Assembly (NCBI RefSeq): GCF_024609765.1
Contig: NZ_JANFDG010000028.1
Location: 1 to 64,000, forward strand
From: Shinella pollutisoli
GTDB lineage: Bacteria; Pseudomonadota; Alphaproteobacteria; Rhizobiales; Rhizobiaceae
Reading direction: 5' to 3'
Length of the DNA stretch: 64,000 nucleotides
Made by a program: the position numbers and the translations under genes. The notes under the pieces were generated by a model. It was not told where the DNA came from and did not search any database. It saw only the letters and a program-made list of their open reading frames with translations. The stretch's first letter is position 1. Every line of letters begins with the position of its first letter. Positions 35,675-45,448 of the stretch are shown one piece after another.

Positions 35675-36685
35675 TCAGTCCAGCACGGGCGTCAGATAGG
35701 CGGCCGTGACGCCGGGGCCTGGTATGATCGCCACGATCTTCATCTGGGCGATGGTGCGGTTGAGCGAGGCCTCCAGATGGGTCTCCATCATCGAGACGGC
35801 GGCCTCCGTCGCGCCGCGCCGCAGCAGCTCGGCGATCAGCCGCAGCTCGGTGATGATCGCCGGATCGCCCGGCAGGCCGAGGCGGCGCAGCAGCCGGTCG
35901 GTCGCCGTCACCGGCAGCAGGTTGTTGCGCACGAGGTCCTTCAGCCGCTCGTTCGGCGCGGCCAGCACGCAGCATTCGATGAATTCGGCCTGGATCGCCT
36001 CGACCTCGCGCAGCGAACCGGCCGCACTCGCCTCCTCCGCCGCACGCAGCCGCTGCAGCAGCGCCTCCAGCCGGGACTGGCTCACCGCCCGGGCGCCAAG
36101 CCGGATCGCCGGCGGCTCCAGCATCTTGCGCAGCACGAAATGGTCCTTGACCATCTGCGCGGTCAGCGGCCCGGCGATCCAGTGCGAGCTCTGGTTCTTG
36201 CGCACCAGCCCGCGCTCGCGCAGGCGCGTCAGCACGTCGCGCACCACCGTGCGGCTGACGTTGAAATGGTTGGCGAGCTCCATCTCGACGATGCGGTAGC
36301 GGCCGAAGACGACGCAGCCGGCGACGTCCGCCTCCACCCGGTTGTAGATGCGCTCCCAGGAGGAGCGGCTCTGCAGCGCCTCGTCGGCATGGCGCGGCAC
36401 GACCATGCCGAGCGCCTTGATGTCGGTGCGGTTCGGCTCGATGCCTTCCCCCGGCGGACCGACGAGGAAGCCGCGCCCGGCGAAGCGATGGACGAGCCCC
36501 TCCGCCTCCAGCGTCTGCAGGGCCCGCTGCACGGGTGCGCGCGAGATCTGCAGGATGTCGGCGATCGGCCCTTCCAGCAGCACCAGGCCGGGCGGCAGGA
36601 CGCCCGCCTCGATATTGCTGCGCAGCACGTCCTCGGCGATCTCGTAGCGCTTCTGCGTGCCGGTGGCTGCCTGCTCGTCCTTCAT
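35675..36685 (-). CDS. GntR-family regulator with two winged-helix domains
   Basis: A 336-residue GntR protein. A first winged helix spans about residues 15-80 (PIADILQISRAPVQRALQTL, wing HRFAGRGFLVGP). A second spans about 108-170 (MELANHFNVSRTVVRDVLTR, wing ERGLVRKNQSSHWIAGP). A helical FCD-like effector domain follows to the C terminus. Ordinary FadR-type members have one such domain and about 230 residues. The ATG at 36685 is chosen since the first domain begins there; the ribosome site is weak. It is divergent from the ABC transporter operon and likely represses it. Confidence 0.85.
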   Translation of the reverse strand: MKDEQAATGTQKRYEIAEDVLRSNIEAGVLPPGLVLLEGPIADILQISRAPVQRALQTLEAEGLVHRFAGRGFLVGPPGEGIEPNRTDIKALGMVVPRHADEALQSRSSWERIYNRVEADVAGCVVFGRYRIVEMELANHFNVSRTVVRDVLTRLRERGLVRKNQSSHWIAGPLTAQMVKDHFVLRKMLEPPAIRLGARAVSQSRLEALLQRLRAAEEASAAGSLREVEAIQAEFIECCVLAAPNERLKDLVRNNLLPVTATDRLLRRLGLPGDPAIITELRLIAELLRRGATEAAVSMMETHLEASLNRTIAQMKIVAIIPGPGVTAAYLTPVLD

Positions 36686-36764
36686 GGGTCTCGTCGTTCT
36701 CGGCCTCGGTCGGGTCCGCACTGTGACGCATTCTCCCGCGTAAGGAAAGGATAGCATAAATGAT

Positions 36765-36777
36765 TATTGAATACAAA
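36765..36777 (+). promoter_or_regulatory. 13-bp motif, copy 1 (candidate GntR site)
   Basis: TATTGAATACAAA occurs here, 80 bp upstream of the GntR start, and again identically at 37016-37028, nearer the ABC operon. Its core TATTGAATA is palindromic around the G. The gap 36686-37228 (543 bp) holds no supported gene; a small-protein frame in it has no family match. Confidence 0.45.
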
Positions 36778-36884
36778 GTTTGCGACCTGCACGAGAGATT
36801 CTGAGCAGGACGGAAACGCCCGCATGCCCGAAAAGAGCGATGGCACTGTTCGGCCGACCTGCCGAAATTGCCGGCGCAAGCGAT

Positions 36885-36912
36885 GATTTTTGCGCATATT
36901 GCGCGAAAAATC
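36885..36912. promoter_or_regulatory. Near-perfect inverted repeat in GntR/ABC gap
   Basis: GATTTTTGCGC (36885-36895) pairs with GCGC-G-AAAAATC (36901-36912) around ATATT, with one bulged G. It lies midway between the two 13-bp motif copies and could be an operator or a terminator-like hairpin separating the divergent units. Confidence 0.35.
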
Positions 36913-37015
36913 GCCAGATAGGCCCGCGATGCGCGAGTGGAAATCCGTCCGCTCCGGACGGGATCGCATGGGCCGTCCAAAGGATAAAGCCTGCCACGCA
37001 AATTCTGAAAAAGTC

Positions 37016-37028
37016 TATTGAATACAAA
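37016..37028 (+). promoter_or_regulatory. 13-bp motif, copy 2 (candidate GntR site)
   Basis: An exact repeat of TATTGAATACAAA, 251 bp from copy 1 and about 200 bp before the ABC ATPase start. Two identical AT-rich sites flanking a divergent promoter region fit a regulator that controls its own gene and the operon. Confidence 0.45.
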
Positions 37029-37228
37029 AATCATTCGTGGCATGGTTTTGAAAACAAGGCGCCCGGCAAGAGGCGTCGCAGGTGGAACGAAACGTCCAGG
37101 AATAGCGCTGCGGCGCGCATCCGGTCCCGGGTGCGCGAACGAGGCTCTTTGCCGTGCCGGATGCCATGCGTCCGGCGAGATGCAGGCACGCCGCGCGCAG
37201 TTCCGGCTCGAAACTGGTGGGAACAGAC

Positions 37229-38302
37229 GTGTCATCCGTCCTCCAACTGAAGAACGTGCGCAAGGCCTTCGCGGGCGTGCCGGCGCTCGCCGGCATCGAC
37301 GCCGCGCTCGCCGACAATTCCTACATCTCGCTGCTCGGTCCGAGCGGCTCGGGCAAGACGACGCTGCTCCGCGTCATCGCCGGCTTCGAGCAGCCGGACG
37401 GCGGAGAAATCCTCTTTGCCGGCCGGCGCATCGACGGCGTGCCGCCGCACGAGCGCGGCATCGGCTTCGTCTTCCAGAATTTTGCGCTCTTCCCCCATCT
37501 GAGCGTCGCCCAGAACATCGCCTTCGGGCTGGAGAACCGGGCGATCGACCCCGTCACCGACGGAAGGATCGTCGCCGCCAGGGTGCGCGACATGATCGGC
37601 CTCGTCGGCCTCTCCGGCCTGGAGGACCGCGCCATCACGCAGATCTCCGGCGGCCAGAAGCAGCGCGTGGCGCTCGCGAGAACGCTGGTGACGGAGCCGA
37701 GCATGGTCCTGCTCGACGAGCCGCTCGGCGCGCTCGACGCCAACCTGCGCACGCGCATGCGCGGCGAGCTGCGCACCATCCGCGAGCGCTGCGGCGTCAC
37801 CTTCTTGCACGTGACGGGCAGCGAGACCGAGGCGCTCGCCATGGGCGACACCGTGCTGGTGCTCGACCGCGGCCGCATCGCCCAGTCCGCCGATGCCGGC
37901 ACGCTCTACAGCCGGCCGGCCTCGGCCGACGTCGCCCGCTTCCTCAACTGCTACAACATCTTCCCCGGCGAGATCGCCGGGGAGAGCTTCGTGAGCCCCG
38001 TCGGGGCGCTCGCGCTCGGCGGCCTCACCCAGGCCTCCGGCAAGCCGGGCTACGCCATCCGCTACGACCGCGTGTCGATCCGCCCGCGCGACGCCGCGCC
38101 CGCCGGCGACGAGGTCCGCATCGAGGGCAGCTTCGTCGCCAGCGAATATTCCGGTGCGGCGGTCAATTCCTTCTTCACGCTCGACGACGGCCGCGTCTTC
38201 GAGGTCGAGACGCATCTGAGCCATGCTGCGCCGGAGGCCTACGAGGAGCGCGGCCGCTACGCCCTCGTCTGGAAGCGGGAGGATGCCCTTGTCTTCGCCT
38301 GA
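37229..38302 (+). CDS. ABC transporter ATP-binding protein with altered H-loop
   Basis: A 357-residue PotA-type ATPase. Walker A GPSGSGKT is at about residues 37-44, the signature reads ISGGQKQRVALART near 139, and Walker B MVLLDEP has the catalytic Glu near 164. The switch (H-loop) region reads HVTGSETEALAMGD where the family has VTHDQEEA: the switch histidine is replaced by Gly197. A TOBE-type domain follows. The GTG at 37229 is the best start (GGTGG upstream); in-frame ATG at 37154 adds an unrelated leader. It heads an operon with two permeases; a second, complete ATPase is encoded at 43425, so the two may form a heterodimer. Confidence 0.85.
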   Translation: MSSVLQLKNVRKAFAGVPALAGIDAALADNSYISLLGPSGSGKTTLLRVIAGFEQPDGGEILFAGRRIDGVPPHERGIGFVFQNFALFPHLSVAQNIAFGLENRAIDPVTDGRIVAARVRDMIGLVGLSGLEDRAITQISGGQKQRVALARTLVTEPSMVLLDEPLGALDANLRTRMRGELRTIRERCGVTFLHVTGSETEALAMGDTVLVLDRGRIAQSADAGTLYSRPASADVARFLNCYNIFPGEIAGESFVSPVGALALGGLTQASGKPGYAIRYDRVSIRPRDAAPAGDEVRIEGSFVASEYSGAAVNSFFTLDDGRVFEVETHLSHAAPEAYEERGRYALVWKREDALVFA

Positions 38303-38349
38303 GCCTATTGGCGCTGGCCGCCTTTGGAGCGAGACGCCCGCCGCATCTT

Positions 38350-38486
38350 CCCTTCTCCCCTCGGGGAGAAGGTGGCCCGAAGGGTCGGATGAGGGGGCTG
38401 AGCGCGAGGAGCGCCTTGGCTTTTCCCGCCTGCGGCGTCCCCCTCATCCGCCTGCCGGCCCTTTCTCCCCGCCGGGGAGAAGGGGC
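38350..38486. repeat. Rhizobial mosaic palindrome, copy 3
   Basis: L-R layout as in copy 1: a CCCTTCTCCCC/GGGGAGAAGG hairpin, TGGCCCGAAGGGTCGGATGA, then the inverted partner CCCCCTCATCC and a second hairpin. It sits in the 242-bp gap between the ATPase and permease genes of one apparent operon. Confidence 0.8.
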
Positions 38487-38544
38487 ATGAGGCCGTCGCC
38501 TCATGCCCTTTGTCCGTCTGCCCTTGCCCCATCGGAGAACGAGA

Positions 38545-39450
38545 ATGACGATGGCCGCCACCAGCCATGACACCGCTGCCGAAACGGCGGAAACCAGCAC
38601 GCGCAAGCAGCCCGACCGCACGTTCTGGCTGCTCGCTCCCGGCGTCATATGGATGCTGCTCTTCCTCGTCGCGCCGATCCTGATGATGGTCTACGTGTCC
38701 TTCTGGACGCAGACGACCTTCAAGATCGAGCCGACGCTGACGCTGAAGAGCTGGGTCACCTTCTTCTCCAGCGACACCTATCTCGGCGCACTGTGGACGA
38801 CGATCCGCATCTGGCTGGTCGTGCTCGCCTCCACCCTCCTCGTCGGCTATCCGGCCGCACTCTTCGTCGGGCTCTTCGTCCGGAACAAGACGCTCTCGAC
38901 GGTGCTGCTCGTGCTCTGCGTCATCCCCTTCTGGACCTCCTTCCTGATCCGCGTGCTCGCCTGGCGGCCGATGCTCGGCAAGGAGGGGGCGATCAACATG
39001 ATCCTGATGTCGCTCGGCGTCATCGACCAGCCGATCGAGGTGCTGCTCTTTTCCGAACTGTCGGTCATCATCGGCATGACGCAGATCTACTGCGTCTTCA
39101 TGGTCGGGCCGATCGCCTTCATGCTGGGCCGCATCGACCCCGCGGTGATCGAGGCGGCGCAGGATCTCGGCGCCGGCTTCTGGCGCATCCTGCGCACCAT
39201 CATCCTGCCGCTCTCCATGCCCGGCGTGGTGGTCGGCGCGATCTTCGTCTCCGTCATGGTGCTCGGCGAGTTCGCGACCTCCGCGGCGCTCTCCGGCCGC
39301 AAGGTCAACCTGCTCGGCAACATCATCGTCACCCAGGTGGGTTCGCTCAAATGGGCCTTCGCCGCCGTCGCCGGCGTCGTCCTGACCATCCTGATGGGCG
39401 CGGTCGTCGCCGCGCTGCTGAGGGTCGTCGACCTCAGGAAGGAGCTCTGA
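38545..39450 (+). CDS. ABC transporter permease, PotB type
   Basis: A 301-residue permease with about six membrane segments starting at LLAPGVIWMLLFLVAPILMM and the coupling loop IEAAQDLGAGFWRILRTIIL. The first 30 residues are polar, as in PotB homologues. The ATG at 38545 follows GGAGAACGAG. It pairs with the next gene, 2 bp away. Together with the binding protein at 42128 and ATPases at 37229 and 43425 it makes a polyamine/opine-type importer. Confidence 0.9.
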   Translation: MTMAATSHDTAAETAETSTRKQPDRTFWLLAPGVIWMLLFLVAPILMMVYVSFWTQTTFKIEPTLTLKSWVTFFSSDTYLGALWTTIRIWLVVLASTLLVGYPAALFVGLFVRNKTLSTVLLVLCVIPFWTSFLIRVLAWRPMLGKEGAINMILMSLGVIDQPIEVLLFSELSVIIGMTQIYCVFMVGPIAFMLGRIDPAVIEAAQDLGAGFWRILRTIILPLSMPGVVVGAIFVSVMVLGEFATSAALSGRKVNLLGNIIVTQVGSLKWAFAAVAGVVLTILMGAVVAALLRVVDLRKEL

Positions 39451-39452
39451 CC

Positions 39453-40298
39453 ATGAACGCCACCGGCATCAAGTTCGGCCTCGGCCTCTACACGGCGCTG
39501 TTCATCGTCTTCCTCTACGGTCCGCTCGCGGTGCTGGCGATCCTCTCCTTCCAGACCGGGCCGGAGGGCGGGCCGCAGTTCCCGATCATCGAATGGTCGA
39601 CCTACTGGTACAAGCACCTCTTCGGGCTCACCCCGCCGTCGCGCATCGCGCCGCTGCCGATCGAGCAGGCGCTGGTCCGGTCGCTGACGCTCGCCGTCAT
39701 GACCATGATCGTCTCGACCGTGCTCGGCGTCACCGCCGCCCAGGCCTTCCGCAAGAAGTTCCGCGGCTCGGGCGTCGTCTTCTACCTGATCGTGCTCGGC
39801 ATGATGGTTCCCGGCGTGCTGGTCGGCCTCGGCATGGCGCTCGTCGCCAACACGCTCGGCATCGACCGGCACTGGTGGGGCACCGCCTTCGTGCTGCACG
39901 TCGTCTACACCTTCCCCTTCGCCTTCCTGGTGATGCTGGCGATCTTCAACCGCTTCGACCCGTCGGTCGAGGAGGCCGCCTGGTCGCTCGGCGTCACGCC
40001 GGGGCGCACCTTCCGCAAGATCACCTTCCCGCTGATCTTCCCGGGCGTGCTGTCGGCCATGCTCTTCGCCTTCACGCTCTCCTACGACGAGTTCTCGCGC
40101 ACGCTCTTCGCCTCGGGCCGGGACCTGACGCTGCCGCTCGCCATCTACGGCACCTTCTCGGTGGAGGTGCATCCCAACGTCTTCGCCTTCGGCGTGCTGA
40201 CGACGCTGTTCTCCTTCGCGCTGCTCGGCACCTATGCGGTGCTGATGGGCCTGTCGGTGCGCCGCGCCAAGCGCTTCGCGATCCAGGAGGAAGCGTGA
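39453..40298 (+). CDS. ABC transporter permease, PotC type
   Basis: A 281-residue permease with about six membrane segments and the EAA loop VEEAAWSLGVTPGRTFRKIT. AGGAAGGAGCTCTG lies just before the ATG, inside the end of the previous gene. Its stop overlaps the following dehydrogenase start (TGATG), so uptake and first catabolic step are translationally coupled. Confidence 0.9.
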   Translation: MNATGIKFGLGLYTALFIVFLYGPLAVLAILSFQTGPEGGPQFPIIEWSTYWYKHLFGLTPPSRIAPLPIEQALVRSLTLAVMTMIVSTVLGVTAAQAFRKKFRGSGVVFYLIVLGMMVPGVLVGLGMALVANTLGIDRHWWGTAFVLHVVYTFPFAFLVMLAIFNRFDPSVEEAAWSLGVTPGRTFRKITFPLIFPGVLSAMLFAFTLSYDEFSRTLFASGRDLTLPLAIYGTFSVEVHPNVFAFGVLTTLFSFALLGTYAVLMGLSVRRAKRFAIQEEA

Positions 40299-41035
40299 TG
40301 CCGGCCCGTCCCGCAATCGTTACCGGTGCCGGCTCCGGCATCGGCCGCGCCATCGCCGTCAAGCTCGCCGTCGTCGGCCATGCGGTGACGGTGAACGATC
40401 TCTCGCTCGAACGCGCCGAGGCCCTGGCCGGCGAGATTCGCGCGGCGGGCGGCAAGGCTGCGGCCGTGGCGGGCGACGTCTCGGCGGAGGCGGATGCCGG
40501 CGCCATCCATGCAGCCGCAGTCGCCGCCCATGGCGACGTGGGGCTCCTCGTCAACAATGCCGGCATCGTCCACCAGGCGCTGTTCGAGGACCTGACGGTC
40601 GGCGATTTCGACCGGATGTTCGCCGTGCACGTGCGCGGCACCTTCCTGATGACCAAGGCGGTGCTGCCGGCGATGCTTTCCGCCGGCGAGGGCATCGTCG
40701 TCAACGTCGCCTCGCAGCTCGGCCAGATCGGCGGCGTCGAGCTCGTCCACTATTCCGGTGCCAAGGCGGCGATCATCGGCATGACGAAAGCGCTCGCCCG
40801 CGAGGTCTCCGCCCGCGGCGTGCGCGTCAATGCGGTCGCACCCGGGCCGATCAACACGCCGCTGGTCATGGCGCTGTCGGAGGACTGGCGTGCCGCCAAG
40901 CGCGCGGAGCTGCCGCTCGGCCGCTTCGGCGAACCGGAGGAGGTGGCCGAGGCCGTCGCCTTCCTCGCCTCGCCCGCCGCCAGCCTCTTCGTCGGACAGA
41001 CGCTCGGACCGAACAGCGGAGATGTGATGCTGTGA
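40298..41035 (+). CDS. SDR family oxidoreductase
   Basis: A 245-residue classical short-chain dehydrogenase. Cofactor motif TGAGSGIGRAIA near the N terminus, NNAGIVHQ, the catalytic Ser in NVASQLGQIGG, and YSGAK with Tyr and Lys. VNDLSLERA after the second strand has an Asp, favouring NAD over NADP. It overlaps the permease stop; AGGAGGAAGC precedes it. Likely oxidises a hydroxyl group of the imported compound or of its hydrolysis product. Confidence 0.9.
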   Translation: MPARPAIVTGAGSGIGRAIAVKLAVVGHAVTVNDLSLERAEALAGEIRAAGGKAAAVAGDVSAEADAGAIHAAAVAAHGDVGLLVNNAGIVHQALFEDLTVGDFDRMFAVHVRGTFLMTKAVLPAMLSAGEGIVVNVASQLGQIGGVELVHYSGAKAAIIGMTKALAREVSARGVRVNAVAPGPINTPLVMALSEDWRAAKRAELPLGRFGEPEEVAEAVAFLASPAASLFVGQTLGPNSGDVML

Positions 41036-41079
41036 CCCCGAGGATGTTCGCCTATCGGATGAACCGTTTGCCGCATCTG

Positions 41080-41205
41080 CCCTTCTCCCCGCCGGGGAGA
41101 AGGTGGCCCGAAGGGTCGGATGAGGGGGTTTTGCAACGAAAACCTTTGCCTTCGGCATCCCCCTCATCCGCCTGCCGGCACCTTCTCCCCGGCGGGGAGA
41201 AGGGC
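41080..41205. repeat. Rhizobial mosaic palindrome, copy 4
   Basis: L-R layout, nearly identical in its hairpins to copy 3, located in the 226-bp gap between the two SDR genes. No gene is seen in the gap. Confidence 0.8.
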
Positions 41206-41261
41206 AGACGCGGCGACGTCCCGCCGCACGCGATCACTCCCCTTTGAATCCGGAGACATCC

Positions 41262-42029
41262 ATGACCGCACAGACACACCGTATCGTCATCGTCACCGGC
41301 GCCGGCATCGGCATCGGTCAGGCGACGGCAAAGGCCTTCGGGGCGCTCAGCGACCACGTCGTCGTCACAGACATCCTGGAGAAGGAGGGCCGCGAGACGG
41401 CCGAGGCCATCAATGCTGCCGGCGGCTCGGCCGAGTTCCGCTTCTACGACGTGCGCTCCACCGAGGCGGCCGACCGGCTCGTCGCCGATGTCGAGGCGCG
41501 CCACGGCAGGATCGACGTGATCGTCGCCAATGCCGGCATCGCCCACCGCACGCCGCTTGCCGAGCTCACCGACGAGAAGTGGGACCTCACCTTCGACATC
41601 GACCTCAAGGGCATCTTCCGCCTCGTGCGGGCGGCGGCACCGGGCATGCGCGCCCGCGGCTCGGGCGCCATAGTCGCGCTCTCCTCGATCATGGGCGTCG
41701 CCTACGGCTGGGACGAGCACGTGCACTATTCCGCCGCCAAGTCCGGCGTCGTCGGCCTCGTGCGGGGGCTGGCGGTCGAGATGGCGCGCGACGGCGTGCG
41801 GGTGAACGGCATCGCGCCCGGCTACATCCGCACCGCCCAGCTCCTCTCCGAGGAGAACTCGCTCGGGCCCGCGGGCGCGGAGAAGGCGGCGGAGTTCATT
41901 CCGATGGGGCGGCTCGGGACGCCGGAGGACATCGCCGATGTCGCCGCGTTCCTCGCCTCCGACAGCGCGAGATACATGACCGGCCAGGTGCTGGTCGTGG
42001 ATGGCGGCCTGCTCGTGGGCCGGTACTGA
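41262..42029 (+). CDS. SDR family oxidoreductase
   Basis: A 255-residue short-chain dehydrogenase with TGAGIGIGQATAKAF, VANAGIAHRTP, the catalytic Ser in ALSSIMG, YSAAKSG and a C-terminal GQVLVVDGGL. The Asp in VVTDILEKEG suggests NAD use. It differs clearly from the SDR at 40298 and may catalyse a second oxidation. The ATG at 41262 is preferred to 41244 because GGAGACATCC is right before it. Next comes the binding protein gene. Confidence 0.9.
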   Translation: MTAQTHRIVIVTGAGIGIGQATAKAFGALSDHVVVTDILEKEGRETAEAINAAGGSAEFRFYDVRSTEAADRLVADVEARHGRIDVIVANAGIAHRTPLAELTDEKWDLTFDIDLKGIFRLVRAAAPGMRARGSGAIVALSSIMGVAYGWDEHVHYSAAKSGVVGLVRGLAVEMARDGVRVNGIAPGYIRTAQLLSEENSLGPAGAEKAAEFIPMGRLGTPEDIADVAAFLASDSARYMTGQVLVVDGGLLVGRY

Positions 42030-42127
42030 ACCGCTCCGTCACGGCGAAGGGTAGCGCCGCGGCGGGGTAACGAGGGGTCGCGGGGGCGCGGCTCCGGGGA
42101 ACGACAAACAAAACTGGAGAAGAGAAC

Positions 42128-43360
42128 ATGTTGAAGTCGCAAATCAATCGCCGCTCGCTGCTGAAGCGCTCGGCCGGCATGATGGCACTCGCCATGGGCG
42201 GCGGCACGCCCTTCCTGTCCTCGCGCGCGGCCTATGCTCAAGGTGCAGACCTCGCCGGCCAGCAGCTTCGCACCATCGGCCTGTCGGTGACGGTGCAGGA
42301 ACGCATCCTGGAGGAGTTCAAGAAGCTCTCCGGCGTCGGCTCCACCTCCGGCACGGCCGCGACCTTTCCGGACGCGCAGACCAAGATCCTCTCGGGCTCG
42401 AAGGACTACGACTGCTGGGAGATCATCGCCGAGCGCCTGCCCGCCATCGTCATGACCGACAATGTCGAGCCGATCCCGGCGGCCTCGCTCAAGAACTGGG
42501 CGAACATCCGCGACACCTTTACGACGCCCGACGCGAAGTGGGACCGCGCCGCGCAGATCGTCGGCCAGATCTGGGCGGACGAGGCCCAGTCCGTGCTGAA
42601 CATGGTGCCGGCCGTCTACAACTACGACTCGATCGGCTACAACCCGGATGTGCTCTCCGAGGAGGAGGCCAACACCTGGACGTCGATCTTCGATCCGAAG
42701 TGGAAGGGCAAGTCCGGCCTCAACACCGACCCGCTGATCGCCTTCGGCCAGGCCATCATGGCGATGAACACGCTGGGCCTCTCCGACGTCAAGAATCCCG
42801 GCAACCCCACCGCCGCCGAGATTGACGAGGCTGCCGCCTTCCTCGTCTCGAAGAAGAAGGAAGGCCAGTTCCGCGCGCTCTGGGGCGATTTCGGCGAGCT
42901 GGTCAACCTCATGGCCTCGGGCGAGATGGTCGTCAGCGACGCCTGGCAGCCCGCCGTCATGGCCGTCAAGGCGCAGGGCAAGCCCTGCAAGTACGCCGTG
43001 CCGAAGGAAGGCTATCGCGGCTGGGCGATCGGCCCGTCGATGATCGCCGGCACGACCAACCGCGAGGCCGTCATCGCCTATGCCGACTACTGGCTGTCGG
43101 GCGAGCCGGGCATCACCGTCTCCGAGCAGGGCTACTACTCGCCGTCGACCAATATCAAGGACGTCATGGCGCCGGAGAAATACGCCTTCTGGTACGAGGG
43201 CAAGCCCTGGGTCGGTGCCGAGGAGCGCGGCATCAAGGAGGGGGACCTCCGCGACGGCGGCTCGCTGGAGGAGCGCTCCAAGAACGTCGCCTACTGGCAC
43301 CAGTGGCCGGACGAATACGACCACCTGATCCAGAAGTGGGACGAGTTCCTCAACGCATGA
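42128..43360 (+). CDS. ABC transporter substrate-binding protein, Tat-exported
   Basis: A 410-residue extracellular solute-binding protein of the PotD-like type. The N terminus INRRSLLKRSAGMMALAMGG followed by SSRAAYAQ is a twin-arginine signal with an Ala-x-Ala-like cut site. In the mature part AIGPSMIAGTTNREAVIAYA and WYEGKPWVG match polyamine-type binders. AACTGGAGAAGAGAAC precedes the ATG. A paralogue without signal lies at 46997. A strong hairpin follows the gene. Confidence 0.9.
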   Translation: MLKSQINRRSLLKRSAGMMALAMGGGTPFLSSRAAYAQGADLAGQQLRTIGLSVTVQERILEEFKKLSGVGSTSGTAATFPDAQTKILSGSKDYDCWEIIAERLPAIVMTDNVEPIPAASLKNWANIRDTFTTPDAKWDRAAQIVGQIWADEAQSVLNMVPAVYNYDSIGYNPDVLSEEEANTWTSIFDPKWKGKSGLNTDPLIAFGQAIMAMNTLGLSDVKNPGNPTAAEIDEAAAFLVSKKKEGQFRALWGDFGELVNLMASGEMVVSDAWQPAVMAVKAQGKPCKYAVPKEGYRGWAIGPSMIAGTTNREAVIAYADYWLSGEPGITVSEQGYYSPSTNIKDVMAPEKYAFWYEGKPWVGAEERGIKEGDLRDGGSLEERSKNVAYWHQWPDEYDHLIQKWDEFLNA

Positions 43361-43374
43361 TCCCAAGACTTGAG

Positions 43375-43396
43375 GACCGGGGCATCCGCCCCGGTC
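43375..43396. terminator. Hairpin after the binding protein gene
   Basis: Perfect 9-bp stem GACCGGGGC (43375-43383) and GCCCCGGTC (43388-43396) with an ATCC loop and no T-run, placed 14 bp after the stop. Such hairpins usually protect the 3' end of binding-protein mRNA so that it accumulates above the ATPase message. Confidence 0.55.
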
Positions 43397-43424
43397 CCCG
43401 ACCGATCCGTTCGGGAGACGCCCC

Positions 43425-44519
<1,095 letters not shown>

Positions 44520-44559
44520 GACGCTTCAAAAATCAGGGAAAACCAAAGGAGAGATACCC

Positions 44560-45441
44560 ATGGCGAAGGAAATTTTTTGCAGTTTCGGCATCGACGTCGA
44601 TGCCGTGGCCGGATGGCTCGGCTCCTATGGCGGCGAGGATTCGCCGGACGACATCTCGCGCGGCCTCTTCGCCGGCGAGGTCGGCAGCCCGCGGCTCCTG
44701 AAGCTCTTCGAGCGCTTCGGCATCAAGACGACCTGGTTCATCCCCGGCCACTCGATCGAGACCTTCCCCGACGAGATGCAGGCGGTGGCGGACGCCGGCC
44801 ACGAGATCGGCATCCACGGCTACAGCCACGAGAACCCGATCGCCATGACCCGCGAGCAGGAGACGGAGGTGCTCGACAAGTGCATCGAGCTCGTCACCAA
44901 GCTCTCCGGCAAGCGGCCGACCGGCTATGTCGCGCCCTGGTGGGAATTCTCCAACGTCACCAACGAGCTGCTGCTGGAACGCGGCATCAAGTACGACCAC
45001 TCGCTGATGCACAAGGACTTCACGCCCTATTACGTGCGCGTCGGCGACAGCTGGACGAAGATCGACTATTCCAAGAAGCCGGCCGACTGGATGGTCCCGC
45101 TCAAGCGCGGCCACGAGACCGACCTCATCGAGATCCCGGCCTCCTGGTATCTCGACGACCTGCCGCCGATGATGTTCATCAAGAAGTCGCCGAACAGCCA
45201 CGGCTTCGTCAATCCGCACGACATCGAAGAGATGTGGCGCGACCAGTTCGACTGGGTCTATCGCGAGATGGACTATGCGGTCTTCCCGATCACCATCCAT
45301 CCGGACGTGGCCGGCCGGCCGCAGGTGTTGATGATGCTGGAGCGCCTCTATGCGCACATGATCAAGCATCCGGGCGTGAAGTTCGTGACGATGAACGAGA
45401 TCGCCGACGACTTCGCCAGGCGCTTCCCGCGGAAGAAATGA
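44560..45441 (+). CDS. Polysaccharide deacetylase-fold hydrolase, imidase-like
   Basis: A 293-residue NodB-homology metal hydrolase. Metal site candidates are Asp12/Asp14 in GIDVDAVAG and His86/His90 in HGYSHENP. There is no signal peptide, so it is cytoplasmic and not a cell-wall enzyme. From memory, the cyclic imide hydrolase (imidase) of Pseudomonas putida YZ-26 has the same length and fold; together with lactam and amide hydrolase genes around it this makes cyclic-imide ring opening the best guess. An allantoinase of the PuuE type is the main alternative. AAAGGAGAG precedes the ATG. Confidence 0.75.
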   Translation: MAKEIFCSFGIDVDAVAGWLGSYGGEDSPDDISRGLFAGEVGSPRLLKLFERFGIKTTWFIPGHSIETFPDEMQAVADAGHEIGIHGYSHENPIAMTREQETEVLDKCIELVTKLSGKRPTGYVAPWWEFSNVTNELLLERGIKYDHSLMHKDFTPYYVRVGDSWTKIDYSKKPADWMVPLKRGHETDLIEIPASWYLDDLPPMMFIKKSPNSHGFVNPHDIEEMWRDQFDWVYREMDYAVFPITIHPDVAGRPQVLMMLERLYAHMIKHPGVKFVTMNEIADDFARRFPRKK

Positions 45442-45448
45442 CGGAAGG

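Larger units (their letters stand above)
35253..35698. repeat. Tandem duplication, 225-bp period, including a GntR gene tail
   Basis: Two diverged units of about 221 bp (35253-35473 and 35478-35698) lie head to tail, each carrying one mosaic palindrome copy. The right end of the second unit is the last codons of the GntR gene (YLTPVLD and stop at 35675); the first unit has the matching minus-strand text YLAPALG and stop at 35450. The duplication therefore copied the GntR 3' end. The gap 35198-35674 otherwise holds no gene. Confidence 0.75.

Noticed and set aside
35253-35698. CRISPR-like array
   Set aside because: Only two long diverged units with internal palindromes, not short repeats with unique spacers; no cas genes.
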